A stretch of DNA of 54,493 bases from Chryseobacterium sp. GTDB taxonomy: Bacteria > Bacteroidota > Bacteroidia > Flavobacteriales > Weeksellaceae. Made by a program: the position numbers and the translations under genes. Shown piece by piece: positions 1 through 7,839 of this stretch. The notes beneath the pieces are model-generated. The model did no database searches. It had not been told where the DNA came from and saw only the letters and a program-made list of their open reading frames with translations. Position 1 is the first letter of the stretch. Every line of letters begins with the position of its first letter. The stretch covers positions 1-54,493 of the forward strand of contig QFQW01000017.1 of NCBI GenBank assembly GCA_003248755.1, given 5' to 3'.

Positions 1-26
1 ATTTTCGTTATTTTAATAATAAAGAA

Positions 27-1082
27 TCAACAAACCAAACCGGAAGGATGATCGTGAGAACTTCCCGTTGCTGAGGATAAAATATTGTTGAGATTCAGAG
101 ATCTTAAAACACCCATAAAAGCAAAAATCAGAGCTTCTTTATATTCAATGATTTCTTTCTCAGGAATATTGATTTCGGTGTTACTATTTGCTTTTATCTT
201 TTCCATAAGGTAAGAATTGTAAGCACCGCCGCCGGTTATCAATACATTTTTGATTTCAAATTCATTGAAAATTTTTGCAATCTGAATTGCGGAATGCTCT
301 GTGAAAGTCGCGAGTAAATCTGCAGTGTTTTGATCTTGGATTAATGGAGAAATATTTTCATTAATCCATTCGATTCCTAAAGATTTTGGTGCTTCCAAAG
401 AATAGAATTCTATTTGATTAAGCTTCTTTAAGAGTACTTCATCAACCTTTCCTTTTCTTGCCAAATTTCCATCTTCATCAAAGTTTTTGCCTATTCTGGA
501 AGCAAATTCATTGAGAATAATATTAACGGGGCAAATATCGAAAGCAATTCTTTTTTCATTTCGTTTTAAAGAAATATTGGAAAATCCGCCAAGATTAAGA
601 CAAGCATCGTAATCTGAAAACAAAAGTTCATCGCCAATAGGAACCAACGGTGCGCCATTTCCCCCAAAAATCACATCCTGACTTCGAAAATCGTAGATAA
701 TGGGTTTATTAATTATAGATTTAATAGCTCTGCCATCTCCAATTTGTAAAGTGAATTTGTTTTGAGGCTGATGAAAAACGGTATGTCCGTGAGAAGCAAT
801 CAAATCAAGATTCTCAATTTTATATTTTGAAATGAATTCCTGCGTTTTCTTACCCAAATAGAATCCATAATCAACATTGAGTTTCAGAAGTTCTTCGCCA
901 CAAAAGTTGATTGCATCTTTCAAAGATTTTTCCCAATCAAAAGAGTAGGGGATTGTTTCGGAATTCAGGATTTCAAAAATCCAACCGGATTCTTGTTTTA
1001 AGAATTTTGAATAGCAAATATCTAGCCCGTCAAGACTTGTTCCCGACATTAGTCCAATGGCGTAGAAAATCTTCTGTTCCAT
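27..1082 (-). CDS. anmK: Anhydro-N-acetylmuramic acid kinase
   Basis: Cytoplasmic sugar kinase that opens the 1,6-anhydro ring of anhMurNAc and phosphorylates it with ATP to MurNAc-6-P, recycling peptidoglycan sugars. The 351-residue length is normal for the family. Visible motifs are GLMSGTSLDG (residues 10-19, nucleotide/phosphate binding), ASHGHTV near 96, LNLGGFSNIS near 162 and ITGGGAYN near 284. The ATG shares one base with the stop codon of lptC (TAATG), so translation of the two is probably coupled. It is the last gene of an outer membrane protein-lptC-anmK run. The pairing of wall recycling with LPS export is probably just shared envelope context. No terminator is visible in the few bases left before the window edge. 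Confidence 0.95.
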   Translation of the reverse strand: MEQKIFYAIGLMSGTSLDGLDICYSKFLKQESGWIFEILNSETIPYSFDWEKSLKDAINFCGEELLKLNVDYGFYLGKKTQEFISKYKIENLDLIASHGHTVFHQPQNKFTLQIGDGRAIKSIINKPIIYDFRSQDVIFGGNGAPLVPIGDELLFSDYDACLNLGGFSNISLKRNEKRIAFDICPVNIILNEFASRIGKNFDEDGNLARKGKVDEVLLKKLNQIEFYSLEAPKSLGIEWINENISPLIQDQNTADLLATFTEHSAIQIAKIFNEFEIKNVLITGGGAYNSYLMEKIKANSNTEINIPEKEIIEYKEALIFAFMGVLRSLNLNNILSSATGSSHDHPSGLVC

Positions 1083-1693
1083 TATTTGCTATTTGCAGGA
1101 AGATTGGAAGAGTTAAAGCTTCCGGAATTGTTGAAAAATGTATATTCTGAAAAGTCATCTTTGGCAACCATACCATGAGATCCAACTAAAATATTACCAT
1201 CTTTGTCAGATACGAAAACTGTATCTTTTGTATACATTTTTTTGTTTCTTTTATCCCAATTGATAGTTTCTGTGACAAAGGTTTGTCCTTCTGTTGTGAT
1301 TATCTTCACTCTTCCTTTTGCAAAATAGAAATCTTTTTTGATATCGTTTTTTGCATATTTTGCCCAGATTTTACCAGGAACTTTTGGGTTTTTCTTATCG
1401 AAAAATTCAAGGTAAATTCCCTTTTTTGCTTCTATATAAGGAGAATCAATTAGTTCGTACTGCTCAATTAAAGGCGCTTTGAATCTTACTTTTACAACAC
1501 CGGAATCTTTTTGAATAATGGTTCCATCATGTATAACGGTTGATGCAAAATTGGTTTTCTTATTTTGATTAACTTTTGTAATGTCTTCTTCACAAGACTG
1601 AATAAGAAAAAACATCAGCAACAAAAAAAAATGTTGTGATGTTTTTATATTAAATATTTTGAAACAATGATTCATAAGATTATCAATGTTCAA
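1082..1693 (-). CDS. lptC: LPS export protein LptC (Bacteroidota type, lipoprotein-like N-terminus)
   Basis: Likely the periplasmic LptC component, which accepts LPS from the LptBFG ABC transporter and passes it to LptA. Seen: an N-terminal hydrophobic segment (about residues 20-33) ending in FFLIQSC, a lipobox-like site with Cys34, so it may be lipid-anchored. The body is beta-rich and organised around repeats such as GTIIQKDSGVVKVRFKAP and AKGRVKIITTEGQTF, as in the OstA/LptC fold. The length of 203 residues fits the family. An alternative start is Met7. It begins 12 bases after the stop of the upstream outer-membrane gene and ends overlapping anmK. Assignment rests on overall pattern, not on catalytic residues, because LptC has none. 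Confidence 0.75.
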   Translation of the reverse strand: MNIDNLMNHCFKIFNIKTSQHFFLLLMFFLIQSCEEDITKVNQNKKTNFASTVIHDGTIIQKDSGVVKVRFKAPLIEQYELIDSPYIEAKKGIYLEFFDKKNPKVPGKIWAKYAKNDIKKDFYFAKGRVKIITTEGQTFVTETINWDKRNKKMYTKDTVFVSDKDGNILVGSHGMVAKDDFSEYTFFNNSGSFNSSNLPANSK

Positions 1694-1705
1694 ATCAAAT
1701 ATCGA

Positions 1706-2980
1706 TTAGTTATAAAGTCGTTTACCGAACCACTTATCTGCAAAATTGATTCCAACTCTCAAATTTATGAAATTCTGACGAATTAGCTCATTTTTCAAGG
1801 TTCCTCTTTTTCCTACTTCAACTCCAATATCTATGCTGTTCATACGGTTTATAGTACTCTTTGCAAATGGAAGTGTAACACCTGCCGTTACAGCATATTT
1901 GTTGATGTTGGTTCCATTCAGTTGTAGATTTCCTTTCTCATAATAAGCTCCATAACGGTAAATAACTCTTGAGAAGTATGAACGGAAATCATTGAAGTTT
2001 GGCAAATACCAACCTCCAACAGAATATCTGTAAGAGTCTTGATATGTTAAGGCTTGACCTAGATAATTAAAAGTTTCTCCTTTTTTATAATCAACCTGAG
2101 TCCCAAAGAACCATTTTGTATCTTTTCCGTACCCTAAACCAAGCGATGCTTCCTGAGGGAGGAAATTCTTATCGTACATAACTTGTTTGTCGATAATAGT
2201 TTCGTACGCTTTAGTGTCTCCAAGAAGATAGTAGTAAGTACTATTGACATATGTATTTTTCATACTTCCGGTATTTCCAAAAGTATAAGTTGCACCCACA
2301 GTTATTTTTTTGTCATTGGCTAATTTCTTTTGGTAAGTAGTTCCCAATGTAAAATTGAATGATTGTACTCTATAACTGTTAGAGTATCCACTTGTAAGTT
2401 CAGCTCCTGTAAAAGCGACTTCTTCTATATCATACAATTTTCCGAAATAGAAATTTGATCTTAAACCTAAACCAAGAGAAGGTGTTACTTGATATGAGAA
2501 TGCAGCTTGTACTGTACTTAATGTTCCTTCTCCATGGAAGTGGTGTGCTTCTGTAACTTCATCATTCAGAGGAGAAGTTGTTACTATATTATATGTTTTG
2601 GAGCTGTAAGGCTGGAAACCCATCCCGAACTTTATTTTTCTGGAAATAGGGAAAGCTATCGTTATATTGGACAGATACGTCGAATGTTTTGTAGTATTTA
2701 CATTATTAACATCTGATTTGTAATAATTATTCTCATTCGTACCTTCTACTTTCAAAGTGGTAAGTTCCAAGTTGGTATTGGCAGCCGGATTTCGGAAGTT
2801 AAAATTATTATTAAAATCCCAAATATAAGCCGTGGAAATACCTCCCATAGAACTGATATCGACTGTGTTATCATATTTTACATCTCCAATTCCATAAGCT
2901 CCGTACGGTGAATTACCGATGCTTTGAGCGTTCAGGAAATATCCTGCCACCAGTGATGATAAAACAAAAATTCTCTTCAT
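1706..2980 (-). CDS. Predicted outer-membrane beta-barrel protein
   Basis: A 424-residue exported protein of unknown role. The first 18 residues form a clear signal peptide ending FLNAQ, the usual cleavage context in this phylum. The rest is a run of short amphipathic beta strands rich in Tyr, Gly, Asn and Thr with aromatic strand ends (for example FNFTLGTTYQKKL and LGLGYGKDTKWFFGTQ), which looks like a FadL- or PorP-like barrel. It heads the minus-strand run with lptC and anmK (12-base gap), which suggests an envelope role. I cannot assign a substrate or a named family. Confidence 0.7.
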   Translation of the reverse strand: MKRIFVLSSLVAGYFLNAQSIGNSPYGAYGIGDVKYDNTVDISSMGGISTAYIWDFNNNFNFRNPAANTNLELTTLKVEGTNENNYYKSDVNNVNTTKHSTYLSNITIAFPISRKIKFGMGFQPYSSKTYNIVTTSPLNDEVTEAHHFHGEGTLSTVQAAFSYQVTPSLGLGLRSNFYFGKLYDIEEVAFTGAELTSGYSNSYRVQSFNFTLGTTYQKKLANDKKITVGATYTFGNTGSMKNTYVNSTYYYLLGDTKAYETIIDKQVMYDKNFLPQEASLGLGYGKDTKWFFGTQVDYKKGETFNYLGQALTYQDSYRYSVGGWYLPNFNDFRSYFSRVIYRYGAYYEKGNLQLNGTNINKYAVTAGVTLPFAKSTINRMNSIDIGVEVGKRGTLKNELIRQNFINLRVGINFADKWFGKRLYN

Positions 2981-3025
2981 CCTTTAAAATTTCAATGCGC
3001 AAATATCTTAATTAATAATGAATTG

Positions 3026-3033
3026 CAAAAATA
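3026..3033 (-). promoter_or_regulatory. -7 element (TATTTTTG) for the outer membrane protein-lptC-anmK run
   Basis: TATTTTTG on the minus strand matches the Bacteroidota -7 consensus TAnnTTTG. It lies about 45 bases before the ATG at 2980, in the 210-base divergent gap to holB. A weaker near-match (GATATTTG, 3000-3007) lies closer to the gene. Confidence 0.45.
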
Positions 3034-3177
3034 TATTTGGGTTAAAGTTTGTTAAGTATATTCGATAGACTGATGTGATTTTTCGATAATTAATACCCAT
3101 AATTAGATAAGTCCAAAATAGACTACTCTTCAGATGAAAAACCATCAACTATTACCTAACATCTAAAAACTAATATT

Positions 3178-3185
3178 TATCTTTG
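3178..3185 (+). promoter_or_regulatory. -7 element (TATCTTTG) for holB, five bases before the ATG
   Basis: TATCTTTG fits TAnnTTTG exactly. Transcription would start about 5-7 bases after it, which is the ATG of holB itself (3191), implying a leaderless or nearly leaderless mRNA. Confidence 0.55.
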
Positions 3186-3190
3186 CTTTT

Positions 3191-4297
3191 ATGAAATGGG
3201 AACAGATTATTGGTCAGCAATCAATCAAAAATCTTTTACGTGATAGTATTAAGGATTCCAGAGTTGGGCATGCTCAGCTTTTCGTAGGAGAAGAAGGTTT
3301 TGGTGTTTTGCCTTTGGCTTTGGCGATGGCTCAGGAGATTTTCGAAAAAGAAAATCCAGCTTCTGTTCACAAAGTTGAGAATCTCAATCATCTCGATTTA
3401 CATTTCAGTTTTCCGGTTTTTTCTGAAAAGAATGTTTCACTAAGCAAACGTTTTTTTGATAATTTCAGAGAGATGGTTTTGGAAAATCCTTATTCGTCTT
3501 TTGATGATTGGACCAGTTTTTTGGAGTCTGAGAACAAGCAGTTTTTCATTTCTGCAGACGAGGCGGAAGATATCGGACAAAGATTCAATCTAAAAAGTTT
3601 CGAAGGCGGAAGCAAAATCCTGATTGTTTGGAGGGCGGACAAAATGAATGATGCGGCTGCCAACAAAATATTGAAATTCCTGGAAGAACCACCAAAAAAT
3701 ACATTCATTATTCTTTGTGCGCCGAATACGAATGATATTTTGCCTACAATTCTGTCAAGATGTCAAATTGTAAATATTCCTCGAATCAATGATGAAGATA
3801 TTTTAGAACAACTTCAAAATCATAAATCTGCGAAGGAAATCGCTTATCAGGCGCAAGGTGATTGGAATCTTGCCCAATCATTGTCAGAAAATAATGAAGG
3901 TGCTTCGGAATTCGAAACCTTATTTATTCAATGGGTTCGAAATGCATTTCAGGCCAAAAAGAAGCCCGAAGTTCTCCGAGAAATCGTAAAATGGGCGCGC
4001 CAAATCTCCGAGTGGAATCGTGAAAAACAAATGAAATTCCTCAACTATTGCATTGAGATTTTTCGTTTGGCAATGCTGCAAAATTATGGAAATGATAATT
4101 TGGTTTACAAAAAACTCAGTGAAGGTAATTTCAATTGGCAGTCATTTTCAAAATTCATTCACGGTGCAAACATAGTTTCCATTGTTGAAGAGATTACAGA
4201 TGCGTCTTATCACATCTCCAGAAATGCTAATTCCAAGATTGTCCTCACAGATATGGGGATTAAATTGACAAGATACATTCACAAATCAGCTAGTTGA
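3191..4297 (+). CDS. holB: DNA polymerase III, delta' subunit
   Basis: Clamp-loader subunit of the replicative polymerase; with tau/gamma and delta it opens the beta clamp on DNA. The 368-residue protein starts MKWEQIIGQQSIKNLL, the typical AAA+ clamp-loader opening. The Walker A region is degenerate (FVGEEGFGVLPLA, no GKT), as expected for delta', which does not hydrolyse ATP. The arginine-finger motif is intact (ILSRCQIV, with SRC). FLEEPPKNTFIILCAPN is a family hallmark. No zinc-finger cysteine set is visible. It is a single gene, divergent from the outer-membrane gene upstream, with a -7 box almost touching the ATG. Confidence 0.92.
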   Translation: MKWEQIIGQQSIKNLLRDSIKDSRVGHAQLFVGEEGFGVLPLALAMAQEIFEKENPASVHKVENLNHLDLHFSFPVFSEKNVSLSKRFFDNFREMVLENPYSSFDDWTSFLESENKQFFISADEAEDIGQRFNLKSFEGGSKILIVWRADKMNDAAANKILKFLEEPPKNTFIILCAPNTNDILPTILSRCQIVNIPRINDEDILEQLQNHKSAKEIAYQAQGDWNLAQSLSENNEGASEFETLFIQWVRNAFQAKKKPEVLREIVKWARQISEWNREKQMKFLNYCIEIFRLAMLQNYGNDNLVYKKLSEGNFNWQSFSKFIHGANIVSIVEEITDASYHISRNANSKIVLTDMGIKLTRYIHKSAS

Positions 4298-4383
4298 TTT
4301 CAATGTTGCCTTTATAAAGATTGTAATGCTCCATAGTTTTTATAATTAATAGTGTTTTGTCTTATAAATTGTCATTGTAGTGC

Positions 4384-4445
4384 CGCTCCTATGGAGCGCT
4401 GCATGCTTTATTAATATCTACAAACATTCAGCTCCTACGGAGCTG
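4384..4445. repeat. Pair of short GCTCC-TAN-GGAGC palindromes
   Basis: Two small palindromes lie 30 bases apart in the 312-base gap after holB: CGCTCC-TAT-GGAGCG (4384-4398) and CAGCTCC-TAC-GGAGCTG (4429-4445). They look like a dispersed REP-type unit and not a terminator, because no T-run follows. The rest of the 4298-4546 gap is AT-rich and holds nothing else I can name. Confidence 0.6.
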
Positions 4446-4546
4446 TATTGAAATTATTCAGTTTCCTTAGTTTCAAAACCCTATAACCTCTTGTCAGATA
4501 TTTTTACTAATTATAGATAAACTCAATATATTCTTAACAAAAAATT

Positions 4547-4566
4547 AATCAAACAAATGTTTGATT
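4547..4566. promoter_or_regulatory. Perfect inverted repeat: candidate TetR operator
   Basis: AATCAAACA-AA-TGTTTGATT is a perfect 9-base-arm palindrome with a 2-base centre. Its right half supplies the TTG expected at -33 of the tetR promoter. A palindrome of this size directly before a tetR-efflux operon is the usual layout of an autoregulatory operator. Confidence 0.7.
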
Positions 4567-4583
4567 GAATGGTGTTTTTGATT

Positions 4584-4591
4584 TAACTTTG
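4584..4591 (+). promoter_or_regulatory. -7 element (TAACTTTG) of the efflux operon
   Basis: TAACTTTG matches TAnnTTTG and lies 20 bases after the TTG (4561-4563) inside the palindrome, close to the usual -33/-7 spacing. It is 18 bases before the tetR ATG at 4610. Confidence 0.65.
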
Positions 4592-4609
4592 CTCCATCAA
4601 AAATTAATC

Positions 4610-5242
4610 ATGCCAACAAAAGAAGAACATATCATGATGGTCGCTGAGAAGCTCTTCGCTGCCAATGGCTATAATGGGACTTCTGTAAGAGATATTGCAG
4701 CAAAAGCGAAAGTGAATGTTTCTATGATTTCTTATTATTTCGGTTCAAAAGAAAATCTTTTGGAAGAACTTTTCAAATGGAGAATGGAAGAAGGACTCAA
4801 TTTTGCGAAGAATATTTTGGAAAACAGTGAGTTGAGTGAAATCGAGAAAATCGAAGGTTTCATTGATAATTTCGTAAACAGAGTTCAAAGACTGAGAGAT
4901 TTCTTTTTACTGGTTCATACGCAGCAAGTTATCAGTCAAAACAAGAATATCCAGAGTTTTCTTAAGGATTCAAAAATCAATTACATAGAAATCAATCAAA
5001 AGATTGTAGAACAAGGATTGGAAAAAGGGGTTTTCACAATCAGACCTTCTTATCATCTTTTACAATGTACGATTTCCGGAACAATCTTCAATGCGATGCA
5101 CGGAATGAAATTATACAAAGAATATCTGAAAAAATACAATCCTGATTTTGACGAGAAACATTACGAAAATCAATATTTCCAAGAAGTCAGAACTCACATG
5201 AAGTCCGTTGTGAGGGCAATGGTCGGCTACAAAGAACAATAG
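4610..5242 (+). CDS. TetR/AcrR-family repressor of an efflux operon
   Basis: DNA-binding repressor expected to release its operator when it binds a drug-like ligand. I chose the ATG at 4610 (210 residues, MPTKEEHIMMVAEKLF). The frame is open further upstream to a TTG at 4565, but that codon lies in the operator and before the -7 box. The helix-turn-helix spans about residues 18-50 (GTSVRDIAAKAKVNVSMISY then YFGSKENLLEEL), the classic TetR signature. The C-terminal ligand domain is unremarkable. It is first in a four-gene operon: 28 bases separate it from the TolC-like gene. Specificity cannot be read from sequence. Confidence 0.93.
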   Translation: MPTKEEHIMMVAEKLFAANGYNGTSVRDIAAKAKVNVSMISYYFGSKENLLEELFKWRMEEGLNFAKNILENSELSEIEKIEGFIDNFVNRVQRLRDFFLLVHTQQVISQNKNIQSFLKDSKINYIEINQKIVEQGLEKGVFTIRPSYHLLQCTISGTIFNAMHGMKLYKEYLKKYNPDFDEKHYENQYFQEVRTHMKSVVRAMVGYKEQ

Positions 5243-5270
5243 TATTACTCAAACCTTAACAATAATAACA

Positions 5271-6572
5271 GTGAATAAATTTTTAACAACAGCTCTAATT
5301 GTTGGGACGTTCTATTCGGTTTCCGCTCAGGAAAAACGATTATTAAGTCTGGAAGAAGCTGTGAAATTAGGAATAGAAAATAGCAAAAATCTAAAGATAG
5401 ACCAAGCTAAAATAGAAGAATCCACTGCGAATCTTCTGGAAGCGAAGAACAGACAATTGCCGGAACTTAAGGTTTCTGGAAGCTATTTGTATCTTCCCAT
5501 CAAACCCAATATTGATATTAAAATTCCGGGTGTTTCCGGTTCCGGAGGTCCGGATGTTCATCAGGCAATGTACGGAACAGCCAACTTATCGATGCCAATT
5601 TATTCCGGCGGAAGAATTAAATACGGAATTAAATCTGCAGAATACCTAGTAGAAGCTTCCAAACTAAGTACGGAGAACGATAAAAATGCAGTTGCATACA
5701 ACATTTCCCAAGCTTACAACAACCTTTTCAAAGCATCGGAAGTCGTGAAGCTTTTGAAAGAAAATTTGGCTTCTTCTCAGAAAAGAGACCAATCTTTCAT
5801 TAAGCTGGAAAATAATGGCGTGATTGCGAAAAATGACAGATTGAAAGCTCAGCTTCAAACTTCGAATATCGAATTACAATTGATGGAAGCAGAGAATAAT
5901 TACAATATTGCCAATATCAATATGGATTTGCTACTTGGTCTTCCTGATAATACAGAAATCGAGGTTGATTCTAATTATATCGGAGCAGATGACCTTGGAA
6001 AACCGGATGATTACTACTTGAATTTGGCGAGAGAAAACAGAAAAGATATTCAGGCTTTGGATTATCAAAGAAAAGCAGCTGCGCTTGGAACTAAAGCTGC
6101 AAAAGCGGAAAATCTTCCTTCAATTGCTTTCACAGGTGGTTATGTCGCCGCTGACATCCCGAAACTTTTCACATTAACCAATGCTGTGAATGTTGGAGTG
6201 GGAATCCAGTATAATCTTTCTAACATCTGGAAAAAGAATTCAAGCCTGATGCAGTCAAAAGCTAAAGAACAGGAATTGCTTGCCAACAACGAATTGTTAA
6301 ATGACAACGTAACTCTGGAGGTGAAACGTGATTATCAGAATGATTTGTACGCTCACAAGAAAATTGATGTTTATCAAAAAACGTTGGAGCAGGCCGAAGA
6401 AAACTACAGAATTACACTTAATAAATATAACAACGGTCTGGAGACCATTACCAATCTTTTGGATGCTGATACTGCAAAAATTACTGCAAATGTGAATGTC
6501 ATCACTTCAAAAGCAGACGCAGCTTTGGCTCACAAAAAATTATTACAAACTACAGGAACCATTAATCAGTGA
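5271..6572 (+). CDS. TolC-family outer-membrane efflux channel
   Basis: Trimeric outer-membrane exit duct for the pump encoded next to it. The start is GTG, which gives a proper signal peptide (TTALIVGTFYSVSAQ, cut after about residue 19). The mature part has the two long coiled-coil halves of the OEP fold: LSLEEAVKLGIENSKNLKI near 25-43, and the second repeat from about residue 240 (YLNLARENRKDIQALDYQR). YNNGLETITNLLDADT near the C-terminus is typical of the family. Total length 433 residues is normal. It lies between tetR and the EmrA-like adaptor, so this operon carries its own outer-membrane component. Confidence 0.93.
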   Translation: MNKFLTTALIVGTFYSVSAQEKRLLSLEEAVKLGIENSKNLKIDQAKIEESTANLLEAKNRQLPELKVSGSYLYLPIKPNIDIKIPGVSGSGGPDVHQAMYGTANLSMPIYSGGRIKYGIKSAEYLVEASKLSTENDKNAVAYNISQAYNNLFKASEVVKLLKENLASSQKRDQSFIKLENNGVIAKNDRLKAQLQTSNIELQLMEAENNYNIANINMDLLLGLPDNTEIEVDSNYIGADDLGKPDDYYLNLARENRKDIQALDYQRKAAALGTKAAKAENLPSIAFTGGYVAADIPKLFTLTNAVNVGVGIQYNLSNIWKKNSSLMQSKAKEQELLANNELLNDNVTLEVKRDYQNDLYAHKKIDVYQKTLEQAEENYRITLNKYNNGLETITNLLDADTAKITANVNVITSKADAALAHKKLLQTTGTINQ

Positions 6573-6602
6573 TAATCGGATTAATGATAATTGATAATAA
6601 AG

Positions 6603-6637
6603 AACTTTAAACTTAGAACAAAAAACTTTAAACAAAT
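6603..6637 (+). repeat. Degenerate AAC-N4 heptad run in the emrA-like leader
   Basis: The 68-base gap after the TolC-like gene ends in heptads that each begin AAC: AACTTTA, AACTTAG, AACAAAA, AACTTTA, AACAAAT. They are followed by AAA and then the ATG at 6641. The leader is A/C-rich and probably unstructured. Confidence 0.6.
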
Positions 6638-6640
6638 AAA

Positions 6641-7756
6641 ATGGCACAAGATAACATACAATTCGAGCAGGGAGAGATTCCGGCAAAAAAGAAAAAAAGT
6701 CCTGTTTTTTACATCATATTAGCAATTGCAGTTTTAGCAGGTGCTTTCTTCGGTGTGAGAGAATATCAATACAGTCAGGCTCACGAGGAAACTGACGATG
6801 CTCAAATTGCAGCAGATATTAGTCCTGTGATTTCAAAAATATCAGGTTACATTGCTGAAGTAAAAGTAAAAGATAATCAATTCGTTAAAAAAGGCGATAC
6901 ATTGGTCGTACTTGATAACAGAGACCAGAAAATGGCATTGGAGCAAGCTGAAGCAGCTTTGGGAACAGCTCAGAGTAATGTAGCTTCTGCTCAGGCTGGG
7001 TCAGAAGCGGCTAAAACGGGAATCGGAAATTCCAGAGCCGCAGTTCAAACGGCTAATGCTCAAATCGAAGCAGCTAGAGTCAACGTATGGAGAACAGAGC
7101 AGGATATGAAAAGATATTCCGAATTGGTAAAAGACCACACCATTACGCAGCAACAGTATGAGCAGGCTTCTGCAGCTTATCAGACCGCTCAGAAACAACT
7201 TCAGGTTTTGATTGACCAAAAAAATCAGGCAAACGTTCAGACTGGTGTTGTAACTTCACAATCCAACGCTACTTATCAGAATATAGGAATTGCCAATTCT
7301 CAGTTGAAACAAAGACAGGTAGATGTAGAGAATGCAAAACTGAATCTTTCTTATACCGTAATCACAGCTAAAGAAAGCGGATATGTTTCTAAGATTCCTG
7401 TTCAGGTTGGACAATATATTCAGGCAGGGTCACAATTATTCAGCATTGTTTTGAGCAATCAGAAATGGGTTGTTGCCAACTACAAAGAAACTCAGGTTGA
7501 AAAAATGGTGGAAGGGCAGAAAGTAGAAATCGAAATCGATGCTTATCCGGGACAGAAATTCGAAGGAACAATCAGTTCATTCTCTCCGGCAACAGGGTCT
7601 GCGTTTGCATTGCTTCCTCCGGATAATGCGAGTGGTAACTTTGTAAAAGTGGTACAGAGACTTCCTGTTAAAATTACATTTGACAATCTTAACCCTGATA
7701 TTATGAAAAAACTACGTGTGGGAATGAACGTTCAAACTGTGGTTTCTCTAAAATAG
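6641..7756 (+). CDS. EmrA/HlyD-family membrane-fusion adaptor
   Basis: Periplasmic adaptor linking an inner-membrane MFS pump to the TolC channel. The 371-residue protein has a short cytoplasmic tail, one membrane segment (about residues 21-41), and the split biotinyl-lipoyl domain (ADISPVISKISGYIAEVKVK and, later, YTVITAKESGYVSKIPVQVG). Between these lies a long Ala/Gln-rich alpha-helical hairpin (about residues 105-235), then a beta-barrel domain ending in LRVGMNVQTVVSLK. The DDAQI motif after the membrane segment is typical of EmrA. It lies 68 bases after the channel gene and 83 bases before the pump gene, with heptad repeats in both leaders. Confidence 0.93.
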   Translation: MAQDNIQFEQGEIPAKKKKSPVFYIILAIAVLAGAFFGVREYQYSQAHEETDDAQIAADISPVISKISGYIAEVKVKDNQFVKKGDTLVVLDNRDQKMALEQAEAALGTAQSNVASAQAGSEAAKTGIGNSRAAVQTANAQIEAARVNVWRTEQDMKRYSELVKDHTITQQQYEQASAAYQTAQKQLQVLIDQKNQANVQTGVVTSQSNATYQNIGIANSQLKQRQVDVENAKLNLSYTVITAKESGYVSKIPVQVGQYIQAGSQLFSIVLSNQKWVVANYKETQVEKMVEGQKVEIEIDAYPGQKFEGTISSFSPATGSAFALLPPDNASGNFVKVVQRLPVKITFDNLNPDIMKKLRVGMNVQTVVSLK

Positions 7757-7818
7757 AGGTATTAGCAATAAGGTTTTAGATGTTGGTTTAATATACTTTT
7801 CACTATGACCTTATTCTT

Positions 7819-7839
7819 AAAACCTAAAACCTAAAAATT
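7819..7839 (+). repeat. Heptad repeat abutting the emrB-like start codon
   Basis: AAAACCT, AAAACCT, AAAAATT: two exact and one degenerate heptad that end exactly where the ATG begins (7840). A reverse-oriented GGTTTTAG (7772-7779) upstream could pair with it weakly. Confidence 0.55.

Noticed and set aside
4565..4609. Longer TetR starting at TTG 4565
   Set aside because: That codon lies inside the operator and before the -7 box; the ATG at 4610 gives the standard TetR N-terminus.
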